Below are positions 35,964-47,221 of a stretch of 64,000 bases of DNA, one piece after another (position 1 is the first letter of the stretch; each line of letters opens with the position of its first letter). This stretch comes from Dolomitihabitans soli (lineage in GTDB: Bacteria > Actinomycetota > Actinomycetes > Streptosporangiales > Streptosporangiaceae), in contig NZ_JAKNTW010000004.1 of NCBI RefSeq assembly GCF_022213955.1, positions 186,001 through 250,000 on the forward strand, given 5' to 3'. The position numbers and the translations under genes are program-made. The notes beneath the pieces were generated by a model, which did no database searches, was not told the DNA's origin, and saw nothing but the letters and a program-made list of their open reading frames with translations.

Positions 35964-36940
35964 CTCGTCCCGCCCTCCGCGAGCTTGGCGACCTGCGCCG
36001 CGGTGTCCTTGGTGACGAAGCCCGGACCGGTGTTCACGGGCAGGCCGCCGCCCACGGTGTTCAGGTTCGTCTTGTGCAGGTGCAGGAAGGTGATGGGCAG
36101 CCAGCCCTGGAGGTACTGCTGCTGGTCCACCGCGAACAGGATCTCGCCGTCCTGGATGGCGGCGACCACGTCGGCGGACAGGTCGAAGGTGGCCAGCCGC
36201 GCCTTGGAGCCGCCGTCGGCGATCGCGTCGCGGGCGGCCACCGCGACGGCCGGGTTGAGCGCCAGCACCCCGTCGATCGCGGTGTCCGTCTGAAGTTTGG
36301 CAGTGATCTTGGAGGTGGCGTCCGCCAGGTTGCTCACGTCCACCTGCAGCCGCTCGACCGTGCCGCCCAGGCCCTCGGTCGCGCCGTTGCAGCGCTGGTC
36401 CAGGCCGATGTTGCCGGCCTCGTGGATGACGCACAGCAGCTTCTTCACGCCGTCCGCCTTGAGCTTCTCCCCCGCGCCGCGCCCGGCGACGTCCTCCGAC
36501 TGGCCGACGTGGGTGATCGCGCCGAACTCCTTGCTGGCCGCCACGCCCGAGTTGATGGTGACGACCGGGATCCTCGCGGCCACGGCCTTGCCGATCGACT
36601 CCTTCAACGCGTCGGGGTTGGCCAGCGAGACCACGATGCCGTCGACCTTCTGGCTGACCGCCTGGTCGATGAGCTGGGACTGCCGGGCGGGGTCGCCGTC
36701 CCCCTGGTAGGTCACGCTCGCGCCGTACTGCCGGCCGGCGGCCTCGGCGCCGTTCTTGACCACGTCCCAGAACGAGTCGCCGGCCGCGCCGTGAGTGATC
36801 ACCGAGTAGGTTCCCGCGCCTTCCGGCGCGGCCGCCGCGCTGGTGGCGGGCTCGCCGCCGGGTCCCGCGTCGTTCGAGCAGCCGCTCAGGGCAAGGGTGG
36901 TCAGCAGGCCCGCCGCGGCCAGCCATCTGCTTCGCCTCAT
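35960..36940 (-). CDS. Sugar-binding lipoprotein of an ABC importer
   Basis: 326 residues. Lipoprotein signal: [21 protein letters not shown], cleavage before Cys21, followed by an S/N/D-rich linker and an A/G/E/P stretch. Periplasmic-binding type 4 (RbsB-like) fold: [78 protein letters not shown] and a [11 protein letters not shown] hinge recall inositol/fructose-type binding proteins, but the ligand cannot be fixed by eye. First gene of the operon, behind a good promoter with the shared TGTC-NN-GACA element. Confidence 0.9.
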   Translation of the reverse strand: MRRSRWLAAAGLLTTLALSGCSNDAGPGGEPATSAAAAPEGAGTYSVITHGAAGDSFWDVVKNGAEAAGRQYGASVTYQGDGDPARQSQLIDQAVSQKVDGIVVSLANPDALKESIGKAVAARIPVVTINSGVAASKEFGAITHVGQSEDVAGRGAGEKLKADGVKKLLCVIHEAGNIGLDQRCNGATEGLGGTVERLQVDVSNLADATSKITAKLQTDTAIDGVLALNPAVAVAARDAIADGGSKARLATFDLSADVVAAIQDGEILFAVDQQQYLQGWLPITFLHLHKTNLNTVGGGLPVNTGPGFVTKDTAAQVAKLAEGGTR

Positions 36941-36983
36941 CAGGTACCTCCGGGTCGTTCCGCGAGATCCCCCCGCCCCTGGT

Positions 36984-37029
36984 TTGTAACCGTGGCATTA
37001 CCCACATGTCAACAATTTGTCGTGACATT
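36984..37029 (-). promoter_or_regulatory. Promoter of sugar ABC operon with TGTC-NN-GACA operator
   Basis: On the minus strand TTGACA (37007-37012) and TTACAA (36984-36989) are 17 bases apart. Directly upstream, 37015-37029 holds a TGTC-GT-GACA core (37019-37028 on the plus strand it reads G-T-C-G-T-G-A-C-A) in ATTTGTC-NN-GACATT context. The same pattern stands before the GntR gene (ATTTGTC-AG-GACATT) and, in core form, before the phytase. ATGTCA/TGACAT arms (37006-37011 and 37023-37028) add a wider dyad. Confidence 0.6.
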
Positions 37030-37298
37030 AAGACTTAGCCAGGAGAGCAACGCCCGTCTTCGCTGGTAACGAGACGTGTTGAAGTGGGACGAACTACGCG
37101 TTGAGGCCTTCGCCAGAGCGGCCCCTGCGGGGTGGGACGCCAGAGAGGCTGGGCGACTCCGGCGCGACGTACGATCGCGCATCCCCGGGAGGTCTGCTCC
37201 GCACGCGATCTGTGCCGCTGCGGCGGGCCGCCGCCTTCAGTGAAAGATATGCAGAAAGAGGGACGCGCGGGCGGTACGGCCCCGGCCATCCTTCCGGC

Positions 37299-38684
37299 AT
37301 GAACATCGTCGCCTCGTTCGTCATCGGCGCGGTCACCGCCGTCGCCCCTGCCACGACCACGCCGATATCGTGGCAGGACTGCGGAGACGGTCTGCAATGC
37401 GCGCAGATACAGGTGTCGGCCGACTGGGCTCGCGAATCAGGGCCGAAGGTCGCGATCGGTCTCGCCAAGCTGCCCGCCCAGGATCAGGCCGGTAAGAAAG
37501 GCGTGCTGCTGGTCAACACCGGTGGACCCGGCGAGCAGATCTCGCTGCTCCGTCAAGGAAAGAAATACTTCACAGACCTGACAAAATGGTTCGACGTGGT
37601 GATTTTCGACCCGCGGGGGTTCGGCAAGTCCGCTGTGATCAACTGCCCTGTCCCCGCGCCTTACGCCACCGAGTGGGTGTTTCCGAACAAGCCCGCTTAC
37701 GACGCTTACGCCGCGAAGAATCGTACGTTTGGAAAAGCATGCGCCAAGGAGGCCGGTACGCTGTCGGGAAAACTCAACTCCTGGCAGATCGCGCACGACA
37801 TGGAGGCGATCAGAAAGGCCCTCGGCCAGACCGAACTGACCTACCTGGGCAACTCGCACGGCACTGTGCTCGGGCAGGCCTACGCCGAGTTGTTCCCCCG
37901 AAAGATCGGCCGGATGTACCTCGACAGCGTGTGGGACCACACCACACCCGACCTGTACGAGTGGCTCCGGCCGCGCGCGCGGGCCCTGGAGGCCAACGCC
38001 GAACGCTTCGCCGCCTGGTGCGAGAGCACCGCGACCTGCGCGCTGCGCGGCAAGGACCCCCTGGCCGTCTGGGACGAGGTGATGGCCACGGCCCGCCGCG
38101 AGCCCATCCCCGCCCCCGAAGCCGGTCCCGACGTGCGGATCAGCGACACCCAGATCGCCTCCCGCGTCAACTTCACCTACCAGGCCACCTGGGAGCGCCT
38201 GGCCGCCGGACTCGCGCGGGCGCAGGCCGGTGACGCCTCGTTCTTCGCCAAGGTGGAAGGATTGCCGGACCCCGACCTGTCGCGCGTCGTCCTCTGCGCG
38301 GACCTGCCCTACCCCGGCTACGACAAGCTCAAGACGTTGGAGACCGCTCTGCGCCGCGATACGCCTCGCATCGGATGGCGGATGGTATGGCCGATGGCCA
38401 ACCACTGCGCGGGCCTGCCGCCGACCAGGACGTACCCGCCCCACCCCATCAAGACACCGGGCCTGCCGCCCGTGCTCATCGCCAACGGCGAACACGACGA
38501 CAACAGCCCGGCCGCCGACGGCCGCCGACTGGCCGCCCAGCTTCCCGGCGCCCGCTATCTGAAGGCCGTAGGGGGACATGCCCTCTACTTCTCCGGCCAC
38601 CCGTGCGTACGCGAGCACGTGCACCGCTACCTGACCACGGGCACGATGCCGCCGCGCGGCACCTCCTGCGGACCGGCGAAGTAG
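37299..38684 (+). CDS. Secreted alpha/beta hydrolase, tripeptidyl-aminopeptidase type
   Basis: 461 residues from ATG 37299. A weak, short signal-like segment (IVASFVIGAVTAVAPA). Catalytic Ser in YLGNSHGTVLGQAYAELFP, the Asp in NGEHDDNSPA, His in AVGGHALYFSGHPC. WQDCGDGLQCAQIQV, then VLLVNTGGPGEQ and FDVVIFDPRGFGKS are typical of secreted actinomycete proline/tripeptidyl peptidases (S33, TAP C-terminal domain). Cys pairs suggest export. It is divergent from the sugar ABC operon across a 358-base gap; the gap holds that operon's promoter, and the rest shows nothing else recognisable. Confidence 0.85.
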   Translation: MNIVASFVIGAVTAVAPATTTPISWQDCGDGLQCAQIQVSADWARESGPKVAIGLAKLPAQDQAGKKGVLLVNTGGPGEQISLLRQGKKYFTDLTKWFDVVIFDPRGFGKSAVINCPVPAPYATEWVFPNKPAYDAYAAKNRTFGKACAKEAGTLSGKLNSWQIAHDMEAIRKALGQTELTYLGNSHGTVLGQAYAELFPRKIGRMYLDSVWDHTTPDLYEWLRPRARALEANAERFAAWCESTATCALRGKDPLAVWDEVMATARREPIPAPEAGPDVRISDTQIASRVNFTYQATWERLAAGLARAQAGDASFFAKVEGLPDPDLSRVVLCADLPYPGYDKLKTLETALRRDTPRIGWRMVWPMANHCAGLPPTRTYPPHPIKTPGLPPVLIANGEHDDNSPAADGRRLAAQLPGARYLKAVGGHALYFSGHPCVREHVHRYLTTGTMPPRGTSCGPAK

Positions 38685-38693
38685 CGAAGCCCC

Positions 38694-39815
38694 GTGTACG
38701 CCAGGGAGGGACTGCTCGTGCTCGCGGCCACGACCGTGCTCACCGCGTTCGCCATGCTCGACGGCGAGCCACCGCGACCCGGGTTCCCCCTCCTGGCGGC
38801 CGCCGGCCTCGCCGCGGCGCTGCCTCTGACACTGCGAGTACGCCTCCCGCTGGCGGGAGCGCTGCTGTCGGCAGCGGTGGCTCTCCTCGGCCTGGTGATA
38901 TCAGGCTGGCCCGGCCGGCTGGTGACCATGGTCATGTTCGGCGCGGCGGCCTTCCACCTGCCGCGCCGCCCATGGCTCGTCATGAGCCTGTCCATCGCCT
39001 GGACCACCGGCTACGGCCTGCTCATACCGCAGGCCCACAAAGGGCTCTCGGTGGTCACCGACCTGGTCATCATGGGCGTGGCCCCGGTCGCGGTCGGCCA
39101 CGCCCTGCGGCTGCACGGCGAACGGGCCGCACAGGCGGCGCGGTTCGACCACGCCGAGGCCAGGCGCGCCATGGCCGAGGAACGCGCCGGGCTCGCCCGC
39201 GACGTGCACGACAGCGTCGGCCACCACCTCACCGCGATCCGCATGCAGGCCATGGCCACCCGCCGGGCCTCGCGCGGCCAGGCGCCGGCCGCCGACAGGG
39301 CACTGGGCACCATCGCCGACCTGTCCTCCGCCGCGCTGAAAGAGGTGCGCGCCATGCTCGACACCCTGCGCGAGGAACCCGCCGGACCGGACCTGGAAGA
39401 GATCGAGGACCTGGCCCGGCGGCTCTCCACCCCGCACCTGCGGATCTCGGTCCACCGCGCCGGCCCCGGCACCCCGCTGCCACGCGGCGTGGGCCATACG
39501 GTCTACCGCGTCGTGCAGGAGGCGCTCACCAACGCCGCCCGCCACTCGGGAGCCACCAAGGTGGAGGTGCGGCTGCGGCACGGCCGGACCGCGGTGACGA
39601 TCTCGATCACGGACGACGGCCGGGCCCGCGCCGGAGCGGAGGGGCGGGGCATCCGGGGCATGCGCGAACGCGTGCACCAGCATGGCGGCACGCTCACGGC
39701 GGGTCCCGGAGAGCATCACGGCTGGCTGGTGGAGGCCGTCGTGCCGCTCGCGGACGGCTCGGCATCGCCGAAGATCTGGCGCAGTCAGCCGGCACGACGC
39801 GAGGGGCCGGGATGA
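38694..39815 (+). CDS. Sensor histidine kinase (HisKA_3 type)
   Basis: 373 residues from GTG 38694. N-terminal membrane part (about 1-135) with five or so hydrophobic segments and no extended external domain. Phospho-acceptor His in RAGLARDVHDSVGHHLTAIR; the HATPase follows with QEALTNAARHSGATK, ITDDGRARAGAEGRGIRGM. It follows the hydrolase gene by nine bases and precedes the response regulator on the same strand. Signal unknown. Confidence 0.85.
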   Translation: MYAREGLLVLAATTVLTAFAMLDGEPPRPGFPLLAAAGLAAALPLTLRVRLPLAGALLSAAVALLGLVISGWPGRLVTMVMFGAAAFHLPRRPWLVMSLSIAWTTGYGLLIPQAHKGLSVVTDLVIMGVAPVAVGHALRLHGERAAQAARFDHAEARRAMAEERAGLARDVHDSVGHHLTAIRMQAMATRRASRGQAPAADRALGTIADLSSAALKEVRAMLDTLREEPAGPDLEEIEDLARRLSTPHLRISVHRAGPGTPLPRGVGHTVYRVVQEALTNAARHSGATKVEVRLRHGRTAVTISITDDGRARAGAEGRGIRGMRERVHQHGGTLTAGPGEHHGWLVEAVVPLADGSASPKIWRSQPARREGPG

Positions 39816-39894
39816 CGGACGGCCCGACGTCGACAGTCCGGGATCACGGCGTGCGCCGCATGCCGATCCGGCCGACCCGTGGGAGGAGTACGGC

Positions 39895-40554
39895 GTGACC
39901 ATTCGGGTGGTGATCGCCGATGACCAACCGGCCGTACGCGAAGCACTGCGCTTGACGCTGGACGGCGAACCCGACGTCGAGGTGGTCGGTGAGGCGGCCG
40001 ATGGAGCAGAGGCCGTGCACCAGGCGCTGTGGCGGCGCCCCGACGTGGTGGTGATGGACCTGCGCATGCCGTACGTCGACGGGATCTCCGCGATCCGGCA
40101 GCTCGCCGGCGTGGAGGCGCCGCCGAGGATGCTCGCTGTGACGACGTTCGACACGGACGAGTACCTGTTCGGCGCACTCCAGTCAGGGGCCGCGGGGTTC
40201 CTGCTCAAGGACAGTGACCCAGAGCTGCTCCTGGAGGCGGTGCGGGCGCTGCACCGCGGACACGGGCTGGTGGACCCGCAGGTCACCACCCGGCTGATCC
40301 ACCGCTTCGCGAGACTGTCACCCGCGTCCGCCACCGACGCGCGACGGCGCCTCACCGCTCGTGAGTTCGAGGTGCTCCAGCAACTGGCCCGAGGGCTGAG
40401 CAACGCGGAGATAGCCGAAGCCCTGACCATCGAGGAAGGGACGGTCAAGACCCACGTCGCCAGCCTCCTCCGCAAGCTCGGGCTGCCCACTCGGGTGCGC
40501 GCCGTCATCTATGCCTACGAGCACGGCCTGGCCCCGCGCCGCTCAGACACCTGA
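39895..40554 (+). CDS. LuxR/NarL-type response regulator
   Basis: 219 residues from GTG 39895, preceded by GGGAGGAG. Receiver: VTIRVVIADDQPAVREAL, Asp in DVVVMDLRMPYVDG near 54, Lys in GFLLKDSD. LuxR HTH: LTAREFEVLQQLARGLSNAE, then EEGTVKTHVASLLRKLG. It starts 79 bases after the kinase stop. The kinase and regulator make a typical orphan-target actinomycete two-component system; nearby target genes are not obvious. Confidence 0.9.
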   Translation: MTIRVVIADDQPAVREALRLTLDGEPDVEVVGEAADGAEAVHQALWRRPDVVVMDLRMPYVDGISAIRQLAGVEAPPRMLAVTTFDTDEYLFGALQSGAAGFLLKDSDPELLLEAVRALHRGHGLVDPQVTTRLIHRFARLSPASATDARRRLTAREFEVLQQLARGLSNAEIAEALTIEEGTVKTHVASLLRKLGLPTRVRAVIYAYEHGLAPRRSDT

Positions 40555-40631
40555 CCCCCACCCGTCGTGCGTGGCCGAACAGGTGACCAGACCGATCAGG
40601 AATCGAGAAGCGCCGGTCGCCGAGCCGCACC

Positions 40632-40637
40632 TAGCGT
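40632..40637 (+). promoter_or_regulatory. Leaderless -10 box (TAGCGT) for the VOC gene
   Basis: TAGCGT ends 7 bases before ATG 40645 and no Shine-Dalgarno is present; it fixes the start at 40645. Confidence 0.5.
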
Positions 40638-40644
40638 GACCTCC

Positions 40645-41055
40645 ATGGACATCACGATTCACGCGAGCTTCCTCCCGCACGACGACCCGGACGCCTCCCT
40701 GGCCTTCTACCGCGACACCCTCGGCTTCGAGGTCCGCAACGACGTCGGATACGACGGGATGCGCTGGATCACGGTCGGCCCTGCCGGCCGGCCCGGCACG
40801 TCCATCGTCCTGGAGCCGCCGGTCGCCGACCCCGGCGTCACCGACTACGAGCGCCGTACCATCGTCGAGATGATGGCCAAGGGCACCTACGCCGGCATCC
40901 TCCTGGCAACCGCCGACCTCGACGGCACCTTCGGGCGGCTGCGGGCCGGCGGCGCCGAGGTCGTCCAGGAGCCGACCGAGCAGCCGTACGGCATTCGCGA
41001 CTGCGCCGTACGCGATCCCGCGGGCAACCTGATCCGCATCAACGAGCTCCGCTGA
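40645..41055 (+). CDS. VOC-family (glyoxalase/bleomycin resistance-like) protein
   Basis: 136 residues from ATG 40645. One VOC module pair: ASFLPHDDPDASLAFYRDTL near 8-27, GFEVRND, WITVGPAGRPGTSIVLEPP, and the closing beta-alpha unit VVQEPTEQPYGIRDCAVRDPAGNLIRINE. His8-like and Glu ligand positions (final N-E-L) could bind metal. It may be a lyase, dioxygenase-like enzyme or drug-binding protein. It is 163 bases before the UvrA-like gene on the same strand; pairing of a VOC protein with a UvrA-like ATPase would suit resistance to a DNA-active compound, but this is inference. Confidence 0.85.
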   Translation: MDITIHASFLPHDDPDASLAFYRDTLGFEVRNDVGYDGMRWITVGPAGRPGTSIVLEPPVADPGVTDYERRTIVEMMAKGTYAGILLATADLDGTFGRLRAGGAEVVQEPTEQPYGIRDCAVRDPAGNLIRINELR

Positions 41056-41149
41056 GCCGTCCGGCGCAGCCCTGACCGACTACCGACACCGCCGATCAGG
41101 CGTTGCCACGATCGCGCCGACGAAGGAGAACCAGACTTACAGCTCAAAG

Positions 41150-41167
41150 CTGGTTAAATCTAGCCAG
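41150..41167. promoter_or_regulatory. Imperfect inverted repeat upstream of the second UvrA-like gene
   Basis: CTGGTTA and TAGCCAG arms (6 of 7 pairs) around AATC, 51 bases before ATG 41218. Possible operator in an AT-rich pocket; weak on its own. Confidence 0.35.
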
Positions 41168-41217
41168 GCGACGCCGATGGAGACCGCCAAGGCGGCCCCG
41201 CAACAGATGGAGAAACG

Positions 41218-43608
<2,391 letters not shown>

Positions 43609-43688
43609 AACGAGACCCTCGCGGACGCCGTGGACGAGTTCTCAACTGGTTCGACTCGTCCACTCGGCTCGGCCACGGTTCCTCTTTA

Positions 43689-43740
43689 TGTCAGGACATC
43701 GTGATGTTCCGTTGCGGCGGGGTTGGCCGGCCGTTACCTT
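43689..43740 (+). promoter_or_regulatory. Phytase promoter with shared operator
   Basis: 43689-43707 reads TGTCAGGACAT, two bases, TGATGT, identical outside those two bases to 47141-47159 in front of the GntR gene. Four bases on lies a possible promoter, TTGCGG (43712-43717), 17 bases, TACCTT (43735-43740). Confidence 0.6.
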
Positions 43741-43791
43741 GACCTCAGGAAGATCCTTGATGATCACCCGAGCCCCCAAGGTGGAGGCGCC

Positions 43792-45108
43792 ATGCGTCCG
43801 CTCTCCAGACTCTCCCTGCTCGCCCTCGCGCTCGGCCTGGCCGGTCTGACCGCCGTCTCCTCGGCGGAGGCCGGCGGGGTGAGAACCGTGCACGCCCAGT
43901 CCGAGACCCCCGGGCTGTTCGACGACGCCGCGGGCGGCAACGCCAACGGCGACGATCCCGCCATCTGGATCCATCCCACCAGATCCGGCAAGAGCGTCGT
44001 GGTCGCCACCGCGAAGGAGGGCGGGCTGTACGTCTACGACCTGGGCGGCGCGCAACTCCAGCACATCCCCGCTCCCGCCGCGCCCGGCCCCGACGACGAG
44101 CCCGGCCGCTTCAACAACGTCGACCTGGTCTACGGCTTCCGTCTGGCCACCGGCGCCAAGGTGGATCTGGCGGTGGTCTCCGACCGGGGCCGCGACCACG
44201 TGCGTTTCTACGCGGTCGATCCGGCGAAGGCCGCGGCCGGTCGCCCGCCGCTGACCGACGTCACCGACCCGGCCGTACCCTTCGTCTTCAACACCACCCA
44301 GCAGCAGGTCAACGACCAGGAGACCGCGTACGGCCTGGCCACCTGGAACGACAGGACCGGCGACTACGCGCTGGTGAGCAGGCGGCACCTGACCTCGGTC
44401 GGGCTGCTCAAGCTCGCCGCCACCCCGGGCGGCAGGGTCGGCTACCGGCGAGTGCGCACCATCGATCTGCCCGCCTCCTTCACCCTGCCCGGGGGCGGCT
44501 CGTGGACCCCGTGCAACGAACCGGGCGAGCAGCCCCAGGTCGAGGGCATGGTGGTCGACGGCGACCGCGACGTGCTCTACGCCGCCCAGGAGGACGTGGG
44601 CATCTGGCGGATGCGCGCCGACCTGACCGGCGACCCGGTGCTCGTCGACAAGGTCCGCGAGTACGGCGTGCCCGGCGCCTACGATCCGGCGACGGAGGAG
44701 TGCGTGCCCGGCATCGACCCCGGCGTCGGCGGCGAGCATCTGGCCGCCGATGCCGAAGGGCTGACGATCTACCACACGGGCGACGGCGGCGGCTACCTCC
44801 TGGCCTCCAGCCAGGGTGACGACACCTTCGCCGTCTACGAGCGCGCCGGCGGCAACGAGTACGTCGGCCGGTTCCGCGTCGCCGCGGCGGGATCGCTCGA
44901 CGGCGTCGAGACCAGCGACGGCTCGATGGTCACGAACGTGCCCCTCGGCGCCCGCTACGGCAAGGGCCTGTTCGTCTCGCACGACGGAGTCAACACCCCC
45001 GGGACGCCCGACCGGGAGAACACCGACTTCAAGTTCGTGAAATGGGAGGACATCGCAGACCAGCTCGACCTCGACACCGACACCGACGGCTGGCACCCGC
45101 GCGACTGA
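43792..45108 (+). CDS. Secreted beta-propeller phytase
   Basis: 438 residues from ATG 43792, GGTGGAGG just upstream. Signal peptide: RPLSRLSLLALALGLAGLTA, cleavage near SSAEA. Phytase (BPP, PF02333) landmarks: GNANGDDPAIWIHPTRSGKS at about 43-62, GGLYVYDLGG, RFNNVDLVYGF, VVSDRGRDHVRFY, EPGEQPQVEGMVV, ED-V-GIWR, LAADAEGLTIYHTGDGGGYL, SSQGDDTFAVYER and VETSDGSMVTN. Such enzymes use calcium to remove phosphates from phytate outside the cell, giving lower inositol phosphates and phosphate. The operator shared with the GntR/IMPase locus 3.4 kb away suggests joint control. Confidence 0.9.
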   Translation: MRPLSRLSLLALALGLAGLTAVSSAEAGGVRTVHAQSETPGLFDDAAGGNANGDDPAIWIHPTRSGKSVVVATAKEGGLYVYDLGGAQLQHIPAPAAPGPDDEPGRFNNVDLVYGFRLATGAKVDLAVVSDRGRDHVRFYAVDPAKAAAGRPPLTDVTDPAVPFVFNTTQQQVNDQETAYGLATWNDRTGDYALVSRRHLTSVGLLKLAATPGGRVGYRRVRTIDLPASFTLPGGGSWTPCNEPGEQPQVEGMVVDGDRDVLYAAQEDVGIWRMRADLTGDPVLVDKVREYGVPGAYDPATEECVPGIDPGVGGEHLAADAEGLTIYHTGDGGGYLLASSQGDDTFAVYERAGGNEYVGRFRVAAAGSLDGVETSDGSMVTNVPLGARYGKGLFVSHDGVNTPGTPDRENTDFKFVKWEDIADQLDLDTDTDGWHPRD

Positions 45109-45228
45109 CCCCATCCAGACGATCGAGGAGACGACGCCCGTGCGGACCTGACCCTTCCGCAGGGCGTTGAGGACTGGTCTGCTCTCCAGCCTCGCGCGAC
45201 GGGACCACGTTGCGCGGTTCTTGACGGC

Positions 45229-45266
45229 CGGGAGGCCCGGCGGAGCGAAACCCGCCGGGCCTCCCG
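45229..45266. terminator. 15-bp GC hairpin between convergent phytase and HAD genes
   Basis: Left arm 45229-45243 (core GGGAGGCCCGGCGG) pairs fully with 45252-45266 around loop AGCGAAAC. No T-run. Likely bidirectional terminator. Confidence 0.75.
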
Positions 45267-45269
45267 CCC

Positions 45270-46064
45270 TCAGCCCGCGAGCGCCAGTTCGACCAGGTCG
45301 GCCACCGCGCCGTCGGCGCAGTTCCCGACCACCACGTCGGCGGCGGCGCGCACGTCCGGATGCCCGTCGCCCACGGCCGCGCCGAGCCCGGCGACCCCGA
45401 TCATGTCCAGGTCGTTCGGGTTGTCGCCGATCGCCGCGATCTCCTCCAGCCGTACCCCGCGCAGCGCGGCCAGCTCCCTCAGCGCCGCCCCCTTGGTCGC
45501 CCCGGCCGGCAGCACCTCCAGGTAGGAGTCCGCCGAACGGACCAGCGTCGCCCCCGGGATCACCAGCCCGGTCAGGGCCGCGAGGTCCCCGATCAGCATG
45601 CACTTGGTGACCGCGCCGGCCACCGCTCCCCACGGCCCGTTCCCGTTCCCGTCCGGCGGGCGCCGCAGCGAGCCGTTGCCACGGCGCTCGTACTCGCGCA
45701 GCTCGGGGACGTCGTGCACGGCCAGTTCGTCGTGCCCGCTGAAGACCACCGGATAGACGCCCTCGGGCAGCCGGTCGAGGACCACGCGCAGGGCCGCCCA
45801 CGCCTCCTCGGCCAGCACCCGCGTCCGCAACACGGCGTCGGTCCGCAGATCGACGGTCCGCGCCCCGTTGTAGAGGATCGCGCCGCTCGACAGTTCCAGT
45901 TCCTCGTAGTAGCGGCGAGCGGATCGCTCGCCGCGGCCGGTGGCGATGACCACCTCACCGCCCGCGGCTTGAAAGCGGCGCAGCGCCGCCCTGCTCGACG
46001 GCACCATCGCCAGGTCCCGCCGGATCAGGGTGCCGTCCAGATCGGTGACGATCCAGCGGATCAC
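45270..46064 (-). CDS. Cof-type HAD phosphatase
   Basis: 264 residues from GTG 46064, with GGAGGACA upstream. HAD motif I VTDLDGTLIRRD (nucleophile Asp8), motif II VIATGRGE, motif III Lys in GATKGAAL, motif IV IGDNPNDLDM. A C2-type cap domain lies between (about 80-185), as in Cof/YbiV sugar-phosphate phosphatases. The start overlaps the IMPase stop (GTGA), so the two phosphatases are co-translated. Expected substrate: a sugar or polyol phosphate, cytoplasmic. Confidence 0.85.
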   Translation of the reverse strand: MIRWIVTDLDGTLIRRDLAMVPSSRAALRRFQAAGGEVVIATGRGERSARRYYEELELSSGAILYNGARTVDLRTDAVLRTRVLAEEAWAALRVVLDRLPEGVYPVVFSGHDELAVHDVPELREYERRGNGSLRRPPDGNGNGPWGAVAGAVTKCMLIGDLAALTGLVIPGATLVRSADSYLEVLPAGATKGAALRELAALRGVRLEEIAAIGDNPNDLDMIGVAGLGAAVGDGHPDVRAAADVVVGNCADGAVADLVELALAG

Positions 46065-46900
46065 GCGTGTCCTCCCCCGGGCACGAACGCGCCGAGCGCC
46101 GACCCCGCTAGGTCGAAGCCGCCGACGTGCGCGAGGTAACCGCCCGGCTCCAGCACCGCCCCGGACAGCGGGATGTAGACGCCGCCGGCCTGCCGGACGA
46201 GGAACGAGCCCGCCGCCACGTCCCACGGGCTGGCCCCCAGCCCGAGCGCGGCGTCGGCCCAGCCCCCCGCGACGTGCGCGAGCTTCAACGCCGCGCTGCC
46301 CGGCCGCCGCACGGCGGCGAACGACCGGATCAACCGGCCGAACCTGCGCAGCGCCTCATCGCCCTCCTCGTCCAGGTCCCGCGGGGTCGGGTAACTGCTG
46401 AGCAACATCGCCTCCCGATCCCGCGTCGCCCCCGCGCTCCGCAACCTGACGTCCCCGCAGTAGGCCCCTTCGAGGCTGGCCACGAACTCGTCCCCCCGAA
46501 CCGGGTCGTACACCACCCCCGCCACGACCTCGTCCCCCACCGCCGCGGCGATCGACACGCAGAAGAACGGCACCCCGGCCGCGAAGTTGGCCGTCCCGTC
46601 GATGGGATCGACGAACCACCGCACCTCCTCGCCATCCGCGATGGCGACGTCGCGATCGTGGTCGGCCGCCGGCCGGGTGCCGCCCTCCTCGCCGATGACG
46701 ACGCCGCCGGGGCAGTGGCGGGCGATGACCTCGCGGATGGTCTCCTCCGCCGCCTTGTCGTGCTCGGTCACCGGGTCGTGGAAGTCGCGCTTCGTCTCCA
46801 CCACCAGCGGCGAGCGGAACGCGCCGCGCAGCCGGTCCCCGACCGAGCGGGCGGCGAGCAGGGCGATGTCGGCGAGCTCCTGGGAGCCTTTCAAGTCCAC
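46061..46900 (-). CDS. Inositol monophosphatase family enzyme
   Basis: 279 residues from GTG 46900, with GGAGGAC upstream. All metal motifs are intact: VIGEEGG, WFVDPIDGTANFAAG, and GASPWDVAAGSFLVRQAGG. It dephosphorylates inositol phosphates or related sugar phosphates with magnesium. It heads a two-gene operon with the HAD phosphatase and is divergent from the HutC-type GntR gene. Together with the phytase and the sugar importer it makes a possible inositol-phosphate salvage set. Other substrates (fructose-1,6-bisphosphate, PAP, histidinol phosphate) remain possible. Confidence 0.9.
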   Translation of the reverse strand: MDLKGSQELADIALLAARSVGDRLRGAFRSPLVVETKRDFHDPVTEHDKAAEETIREVIARHCPGGVVIGEEGGTRPAADHDRDVAIADGEEVRWFVDPIDGTANFAAGVPFFCVSIAAAVGDEVVAGVVYDPVRGDEFVASLEGAYCGDVRLRSAGATRDREAMLLSSYPTPRDLDEEGDEALRRFGRLIRSFAAVRRPGSAALKLAHVAGGWADAALGLGASPWDVAAGSFLVRQAGGVYIPLSGAVLEPGGYLAHVGGFDLAGSALGAFVPGGGHA

Positions 46901-46971
46901 ATGTCCTCCAGCAGGTCGAGAAGCCGTCGCAGGTCCCTGACCACGGCGTTTCCGTCGGACGGCGACGACAT
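46891..46971 (-). CDS. Candidate 26-residue leader ORF before the IMPase gene
   Basis: ATG 46971 opens a frame of 26 codons (MSSPSDGNAVVRDLRRLL, then DLLEDMWT, stop at 46891-46893) that overlaps the first ten bases of the IMPase gene. Its end covers that gene's ribosome site. The C-terminal half would be an amphipathic helix. The upstream site is weak (GGCGGG). It could be a coupling leader peptide, or chance. Confidence 0.25.
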   Translation of the reverse strand: MSSPSDGNAVVRDLRRLLDLLEDMWT

Positions 46972-47139
46972 CCCGCCGTTGCCGCCCGGCTTCGTCGGCA
47001 CCGTCGCGCCGAGGCCGGCACGACGATCGCTCCACCGCAGTCAACCAGCAGGCCCCCGCGTCCTTCATCCCGGCCGGGTCGCGCCCTGCGAAAGGACATT
47101 CACGGCACGCCGGGCGCGCCACGGTCACCGGGTGCTTAT

Positions 47140-47169
47140 TTGTCAGGACATTCTGATGTCCGCTAAACT
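47140..47169 (+). promoter_or_regulatory. GntR-gene promoter with TGTC-NN-GACA operator
   Basis: TTGTCA (47140-47145) and TAAACT (47164-47169) are 18 bases apart. The operator 47141-47159 (TGTCAGGACAT, two bases, TGATGT) lies over the -35 and spacer; it includes TGTC-AG-GACA and GGACAT-TCTG-ATGTCC dyads. The position suits autorepression. The same divergent gap (46901-47221) must also serve the IMPase operon; nothing else is evident there. Confidence 0.6.
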
Positions 47170-47221
47170 GATCACAGAGAGTATGCCCGCGAGACGAACC
47201 GCCGGCTGTGGAGGAGCGTCC

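Noticed and set aside
46127-47221. Plus-strand upstream extension of the GntR frame to 46127
   Set aside because: It is antisense to the IMPase gene; the GntR domain and a good ribosome site start at 47222.
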